Under the pieces are notes generated by a model. That model worked only from the letters and a program-made list of their open reading frames with translations, made no database searches and had not been told where the DNA came from. A stretch of 64,000 nucleotides of DNA from contig NZ_MJIC01000010.1 in NCBI RefSeq assembly GCF_001758465.1, positions 372,001 to 436,000 on the forward strand, read 5' to 3'. Below are positions 59,683 to 64,000 of the stretch, one piece after another. Within the stretch, counting starts at the first letter, position 1. Each line of letters begins with the position of its first letter. The position numbers and the translations under genes are program-made. This DNA is from Marisediminitalea lipolytica (GTDB lineage Bacteria; Pseudomonadota; Gammaproteobacteria; Enterobacterales; Alteromonadaceae).

Positions 59683-61049
59683 ATAACGCGGGAATAGCGT
59701 TGCTTATGCATTTGCCTGGCTAAGTACGCATCAAAAGACATGCTGATAATCCGGATGAGTAAGCGGGCTTTGGGGGCAACCTTGATGTGTTGCGCCGTTA
59801 CCGATACCAGTCCATCGTCGATAAACGGGTCCAGGCTGGCAATCGCATCGGCAAAATAAGCATTAAAATCAATATCCCACTGTGATTCGATATCGCAAAT
59901 AGACAGGCTTAAATTACACATTAATTGCATAATAACGTCGCGGCGCAGCATGTCATCGCGGGTAAGCAGCACACCTTTATTGGTCAGATCGGTGTGCTCA
60001 TCCAGCGCTGCGTAATATTCATTGAGTGTTTTGGGGTTTTGCCCGTACATGTTGTACACCGCAGAAATAGACGAAACGCCCAGGCCGAGTAAATCCAGTT
60101 CGCCACGGGTTGTGTAGCCCTGAAAATTACGGTGTAACTCGCCATTGCGCTGGGCTATAGCCAGTTCGTCATTAGCTTTGGCAAAATGGTCCATACCAAT
60201 CAGCTCATAGCCGACTTCGCTCAGCGTAGTCATTGCCTGCTTCATTAATGCCAGTTTCAATTCAGCCGAAGGCAGCCATTCATCTTTAATTTTACGCTGC
60301 GCGGCAAAACGTTCCGGTAGATGTGCATAACTGAACAATGAAACCCTTTCTGGATCCATGGCTTTTACCGCGGCCAGTGTCGATTTAAAGGTTTCTTCGG
60401 TTTGATGAGGCAGGCCGTAAATTAAATCCAGATTAACCGATTCAAAGCCAACGGTTCTGGCATGAGTGACCAGTCCGGCAATATGCGAAGTGCTCTGAAT
60501 GCGGTTGATAGCTTGCTGTACGTTAAAATCGGTATCCTGCACACCAATACTGATGCGGCGATAGCCAATCTCCGCCAGGTCGCTAATGTACTGGTTATCT
60601 ACAGTACGCGGGTCGATTTCGATACTGCATTCGGCTGCTTCACTAAACGAAAAAGCACTGGTCAGCAGCGCCATCAGGCGACGATGCTGGGCGGCGCTGA
60701 AAAAGCTTGGCGAACCGCCGCCTAAGTGCAGTTGCTTAACTTTATAGTGGGCGAATGCTTTGGCACGCTGAGCAATTTCTAAGGCCAGATAATCTAAATA
60801 GCGTTCGGCTTTCTCGGCGTGACGGGTAACCACTTTATTGCAGCCACAGTAATAACACAGGGAATGACAAAACGGCACATGTACGTACAGTGACAAGTCC
60901 TGGGTTGGGCTGTTCTGAGCTGCGGTTAACAGCGTTTGTTCGGTTACGTCACCGGAAAACTCCAGTGCGGTAGGGTAAGAAGTGTAGCGCGGACCGTTGA
61001 TGTTATATTTATTGAGCAGCGCCGGATCAAAAAAATCGATTGTTTGCAT
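59679..61049 (-). CDS. hemN: HemN, oxygen-independent coproporphyrinogen III oxidase
   Basis: 456 residues, a radical-SAM enzyme: 'YVHVPFCHSLCYYCGCNK' gives the CxxxCxxC cluster site plus an extra Cys, then 'LHLGGGSPSFF' and 'RISIGVQDTDFNVQQAINRIQ', as in HemN. The C-terminal HemN domain is present ('LGLGVSSISAVYNMYGQNPKTLNEYYAALD'). It makes protoporphyrinogen IX from coproporphyrinogen III without oxygen. Length fits E. coli HemN (457). An FNR-like box lies 90-103 bases upstream. The 3' end overlaps the opposing REC gene by 4 bases. Confidence 0.95.
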   Translation of the reverse strand: MQTIDFFDPALLNKYNINGPRYTSYPTALEFSGDVTEQTLLTAAQNSPTQDLSLYVHVPFCHSLCYYCGCNKVVTRHAEKAERYLDYLALEIAQRAKAFAHYKVKQLHLGGGSPSFFSAAQHRRLMALLTSAFSFSEAAECSIEIDPRTVDNQYISDLAEIGYRRISIGVQDTDFNVQQAINRIQSTSHIAGLVTHARTVGFESVNLDLIYGLPHQTEETFKSTLAAVKAMDPERVSLFSYAHLPERFAAQRKIKDEWLPSAELKLALMKQAMTTLSEVGYELIGMDHFAKANDELAIAQRNGELHRNFQGYTTRGELDLLGLGVSSISAVYNMYGQNPKTLNEYYAALDEHTDLTNKGVLLTRDDMLRRDVIMQLMCNLSLSICDIESQWDIDFNAYFADAIASLDPFIDDGLVSVTAQHIKVAPKARLLIRIISMSFDAYLARQMHKQRYSRVI

Positions 61050-61138
61050 AGCCTGTGATCTTCTTTTTATTGGGAGTTGTAACGGACTACAGCCATTACA
61101 TTAGGTTGCTAAGCTTACACCGGCGGTAAAAAAGCAAC

Positions 61139-61152
61139 TTGATCTCGTTCAA
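61139..61152. promoter_or_regulatory. FNR-like box upstream of hemN
   Basis: TTGAT-CTCG-TTCAA, one mismatch (T for A) from TTGATNNNNATCAA, centred about 96 bases before the hemN ATG. It fits anaerobic induction of hemN, which is Anr/Dnr-controlled in Pseudomonas. Confidence 0.6.
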
Positions 61153-61173
61153 TAAAAAGTCAGATGCCGTGTA

Positions 61174-61196
61174 TACCCGCGGGTAAAATTACCCGC
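61174..61196. repeat. Overlapping palindromes upstream of hemN
   Basis: TACCCGCGGGTA (61174-61185) and GCGGGTAA/TTACCCGC (61179-61186 with 61189-61196) share the middle element, so only one hairpin can form at a time. Lies between the TonB receptor stop and the FNR-like box. Confidence 0.45.
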
Positions 61197-61222
61197 AGGT
61201 TAACAGCAGAAGGGAATAACAA

Positions 61223-63790
61223 TTAAAAATGGCTTCTCAGCGTGATGCCGTAGGTGCGTGGCATGCCAGGATAGGCCATAATTTTGCCGGCCTGAACCGG
61301 CACATCAAAGCCATTTTTGGCCACATAGTCTTTGTCCAGCAGATTTTTACTCCAGACAATAATCTGGCTGTCCCAGGCTGGGATTTCCCACATCCAGCTG
61401 GCGTTAACAAGTTCGAAGCTGCCAACGTGTTTATAAGGATCGTTGGTATCATCGAGGTAAAGATCGCCTGTGTACATGTAATCTACCCGCACCGTAGTGG
61501 GTATATCCAGCACATCCACATAGTGTTCAAGACCGAGGGTATAACGGTTTTCAGGTTCAAACCCTATGCGGTCACCCGCACGAGAACAAAACGGATCGGC
61601 CGGGTTTTGACGGCCCGGATCATCAATGCCGGTATGCCAGGAATATGCGACCCAGCAAGTACCATTTGCAAAACTGTCAAAGCGAGCCAGGTTGCGGGCA
61701 AAGTTAACCGACAACTGAGTACTGGCAAGCGGGAACCACTGTAGATCAACTTCCAGGCCCTTGGTGGCAATGCTGCCGGCGTTTTGCAGGTTAAATCCCG
61801 TGCCGGTAAAAGTCGAAGCCTGGAAATCATCGATATCGGTTTTATGCAGCGCCAGATTAAGGCGTAAATCGTGATCAGGTATTTCCAGTTTATAGCCCAG
61901 CTCCCAGGAGCGTGACGTTTCAGCCTGAAACACCGGATCAAAGCCTGCTGCAATGCGATCGGTATTGAGTCCGCCTGATTTAAAGCCGTTAGCCCAGGAC
62001 AGGTAAACCAGTTGGCTATCTGTGGGTTGATAGCTTACCTTAACCGTACCCGACAGATTATTGTCTGACAGTTCTGCCTGCATGGGCGGGCGAGGTAAAA
62101 TTGACGCCGTATTTAAAAAGTAAAAGCCCCAGCCAGGGGTTTGAAATGGCGCTATTGCTGCAAGAGACTGCGCTGCTGGCATTTGTGCGCTTAACAGTGA
62201 ATTGGCGATATCCGTTAATGCCGGGATTGCCGCATAAGGATTCGGCATTTCCTCTGGCAGCATGGATAATCCGTCTATGCCGGGGCCAATTTCGCTATAG
62301 TTACCCTTAAGATCCTTATCTTCACTGGTCCAGCGTAAGCCGGTGGTAAGAGTCCAACGGGGTAAAAATTGCCAGTCACTCTGAGCAAACACGGCAACGC
62401 TGTCCTGGCTTTGTTTCGCGCTATGCGCAAATTCCGTTCCGCCAGGGGTAGCAGTTGCTACAGGGGCAATCAAACCACCACTTAAGGCACTCAGCGCATT
62501 GATGCCGTCAGTTAATGGCTGCAGCTCACTGGCGCTGGTGGCAAAAAATGCAGGAAAGTCGTTGCCGATTATATTGTTAAAGACTAAATCCAGACGCTGG
62601 TGAAAATAAAATACACCACCAATCACGGCGAGGTTGTCGGTAGTGTAATGAACGCGAAGCTCCTGGGTAAAAGCCTGTTGAGCGGCATCATTAATGGTGG
62701 AAAGCAGTTCACCATCGGAAAAATCGGAGTCGATATAATCGTAGCTGTCGAACTGCCGTAACGCGCTGATAGCAACCAGTGTCAGCTCATCGTTAAGCGC
62801 CCAGTCAAGCTGCGCCGAAATACCCTTATCCTGCATCGCAGAGCGTGGTGACGTACTTAATGCGGTGGTGTCATCAAAAAACTGCGCTTTGGTAAATACT
62901 GTGGCGTTTACCAGAGGAGAGGCCAGCAGGCTATCAGTACCGAACTTGCCGGGGATTTCTGCAGCTTGCAGATTACCTTGCCAGGTTAAGGCCGCGCAGC
63001 AGCGCTCGTCCAACTCGGCGTAATCTGCAATAACGCGCAGTGAGATATCCTCATCCGGCGTGTAAAGTGCCTGCAGGCGAAACCCTGAGCGGTCGCGGTT
63101 ATTTAATGGTTGCTCAGGGTGAGTTAAATCATCTATCCAGCCATCACGGCGGGCGGTAAAACCACTCAAACGGACGGCGAGAATATCATCCAGCACAGTA
63201 AGTGATTTGGCACCACTGATATTGAGCATATCGTAGTTGCCCGCGGTTAGCTGGATAAAGCCGCTTTGGTCAAAATCTGGCGCTACACTGTTTATCACCA
63301 CTGCGCCTGAAGGCGTATTCTTGCCAAATAAGGTGCCTTGCGGACCACGCAGAATTTCCACCGCACTCAAATCGACCAGGTCGTTGATCACTGAGTTTTG
63401 CCGGGCCCGATAAACGCCGTCAACGTATAAACCCACGGAGGATTCAAAACCAAAGTTTTGTGATGATGTACCGATGCCGCGAATAGCAAAGGCGCTGTTA
63501 GTTGCACTTTGACTTTGAAACGCCGACAGGGTAGGGACGGCTCGTTCGATATCAAAGATATCAAAACTGGCTTTCTCTGCCAGCAAAGTGCCGCTGATCG
63601 CGGTAACCGCAACAGGCACTTCCTGTAAATTCTGCGGGCGCTTTTGCGCTGTGACTTCAATGGTTTCCAGGGTGCTCTCTGCACCGACTGCGGCATTTTC
63701 TGCCATGATCGGGCTACTGAGCAGTGCCAGCGTTAGCGCCGAAAAAGACGGCGCAAACGAATGCTTAAAAAAAGGAACAGGCCGATTCAT
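61223..63790 (-). CDS. TonB-dependent outer-membrane receptor
   Basis: 855 residues: signal peptide (1-30, 'SSPIMA'), TonB box 'ETIEVTAQKR' (about 42-51), plug domain ('VPVAVTAISG', 'VEILRGPQGTLFGKNTPSGAVVI'), then a 22-strand barrel ending 'RTYGITLRSHF' with terminal Phe. It imports a siderophore, vitamin or glycan using TonB energy. The family is large in Alteromonadales, so substrate is not assigned. AGGGA lies 6 bases before the ATG. The 22-residue-scale loops in the barrel middle suggest a larger ligand. No partner transport genes are in the window. Confidence 0.92.
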   Translation of the reverse strand: MNRPVPFFKHSFAPSFSALTLALLSSPIMAENAAVGAESTLETIEVTAQKRPQNLQEVPVAVTAISGTLLAEKASFDIFDIERAVPTLSAFQSQSATNSAFAIRGIGTSSQNFGFESSVGLYVDGVYRARQNSVINDLVDLSAVEILRGPQGTLFGKNTPSGAVVINSVAPDFDQSGFIQLTAGNYDMLNISGAKSLTVLDDILAVRLSGFTARRDGWIDDLTHPEQPLNNRDRSGFRLQALYTPDEDISLRVIADYAELDERCCAALTWQGNLQAAEIPGKFGTDSLLASPLVNATVFTKAQFFDDTTALSTSPRSAMQDKGISAQLDWALNDELTLVAISALRQFDSYDYIDSDFSDGELLSTINDAAQQAFTQELRVHYTTDNLAVIGGVFYFHQRLDLVFNNIIGNDFPAFFATSASELQPLTDGINALSALSGGLIAPVATATPGGTEFAHSAKQSQDSVAVFAQSDWQFLPRWTLTTGLRWTSEDKDLKGNYSEIGPGIDGLSMLPEEMPNPYAAIPALTDIANSLLSAQMPAAQSLAAIAPFQTPGWGFYFLNTASILPRPPMQAELSDNNLSGTVKVSYQPTDSQLVYLSWANGFKSGGLNTDRIAAGFDPVFQAETSRSWELGYKLEIPDHDLRLNLALHKTDIDDFQASTFTGTGFNLQNAGSIATKGLEVDLQWFPLASTQLSVNFARNLARFDSFANGTCWVAYSWHTGIDDPGRQNPADPFCSRAGDRIGFEPENRYTLGLEHYVDVLDIPTTVRVDYMYTGDLYLDDTNDPYKHVGSFELVNASWMWEIPAWDSQIIVWSKNLLDKDYVAKNGFDVPVQAGKIMAYPGMPRTYGITLRSHF

Positions 63791-63862
63791 TAGTATCCCT
63801 GACTGTGATTAATACTAAGTGGCGCTAGTTTAGTGATTATTAAGCGGCAGTGGTAGTTAAGA

Positions 63863-63880
63863 ATGCCAATAAAATGGCAT
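63863..63880. promoter_or_regulatory. Dyad in the TonB receptor promoter region
   Basis: ATGCCA-ATAAAA-TGGCAT, a perfect 6-6-6 inverted repeat 73 bases upstream of the receptor ATG. Candidate operator. No Fur box is visible. The rest of 63791-64000 holds no gene that can be supported. Confidence 0.45.
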
Positions 63881-64000
63881 ATCAGGCATTAAAACCAGGC
63901 GCCAGGGGTGATTTAGCGAACAGAAGGAAGAGACTGAACCGATGGAGCAACGGATTGATTAATAAAAAACGTTACCGCTGTGCTGTGACCATTAGCATCT

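Noticed and set aside
61153..61222. Fur box upstream of hemN or the TonB receptor
   Set aside because: No 19-bp GATAATGATAATCATTATC-like sequence is visible in either promoter region.
1..64000. CRISPR arrays, tRNA, rRNA, insertion sequences or prophage genes
   Set aside because: No spaced direct repeats, cloverleaf sequences, transposase or integrase frames, or phage structural genes were found.

Overview
The window looks like chromosomal DNA from a marine-type gammaproteobacterium, most likely Alteromonadales (Alteromonas and relatives). This is an inference: there is no rRNA, and it rests on gene content. The gene content includes YqhA, YfbR, MaoP/HdfR, a recC-recB-recD operon, DUF1328, DUF1272 and DUF2750 small proteins, a large TonB-dependent receptor and several c-di-GMP proteins. 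No prophage, insertion sequence, CRISPR array, tRNA or rRNA is visible. Genes are densely packed, with many 4-16 bp overlaps, including four convergent pairs that overlap at their 3' ends.

Layout. 0-8.8 kb: the 3' part of an MMPL/RND exporter with a coupled membrane protein, a TonB-domain protein, DUF1272, a secreted EEP-family phosphatase/nuclease, yqhA (with a TTG start), small envelope proteins, yfbR, and two small genes. 8.9-14.4 kb: a five-gene minus-strand signalling operon (NtrC-type regulator, orphan H-box helical protein, CHASE3 kinase, CheY-like regulator, three-receiver hybrid kinase). 14.5-17.0 kb: a LysR regulator, then a rhodanese divergent from a two-cysteine ArsR regulator of BigR/YgaV type, and a PRC-barrel protein. 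17.1-19.4 kb: maoP and hdfR, divergent as in E. coli but with an extra small gene between them, then DUF2750. 19.6-25.4 kb: an RNase J-like enzyme that appears to start at ATT, and a propeller-PAS-GGDEF-EAL protein. 25.5-30.5 kb: a two-subunit molybdenum hydroxylase (isoquinoline-oxidoreductase type), divergent from an acyl-CoA synthetase plus a small Cys-rich periplasmic protein.

30.6-31.9 kb: a type-2 dUTPase, then a 586-base stretch without a protein gene that carries what reads as a complete sigma-54 transcription unit: NtrC-like dyads, an IHF site, a -24/-12 promoter, a structured RNA of about 130 nt and a strong terminator. 31.9-40.6 kb: recC-recB-recD. 40.6-47.0 kb: a GCS2-family amide ligase with an AstE/AspA-like deacylase, a secreted zinc metalloprotease, and a second AstE/AspA-like deacylase, with a perfect FNR box in the divergent region. 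47-52 kb: moeB divergent from moaB-moaC-moaD-moaE-modA-modB-modC, covering molybdopterin synthesis and molybdate uptake, which would supply the Mo enzyme at 25-28 kb. 52-59.7 kb: a c-di-GMP/phosphorelay cluster with one active cyclase, one dual GGDEF-EAL protein, one hybrid kinase with HPt, and one receiver protein with a dead GGDEF domain. 59.7-63.8 kb: hemN with an FNR-like box, and a TonB-dependent receptor.

The least explained items are the predicted NtrC/sigma-54 small RNA before recC, the stand-alone H-box protein in the NtrC-type operon, the ATT start of the RNase J-like gene with its hairpin leader, and the anaerobically marked ligase/deacylase/protease group.
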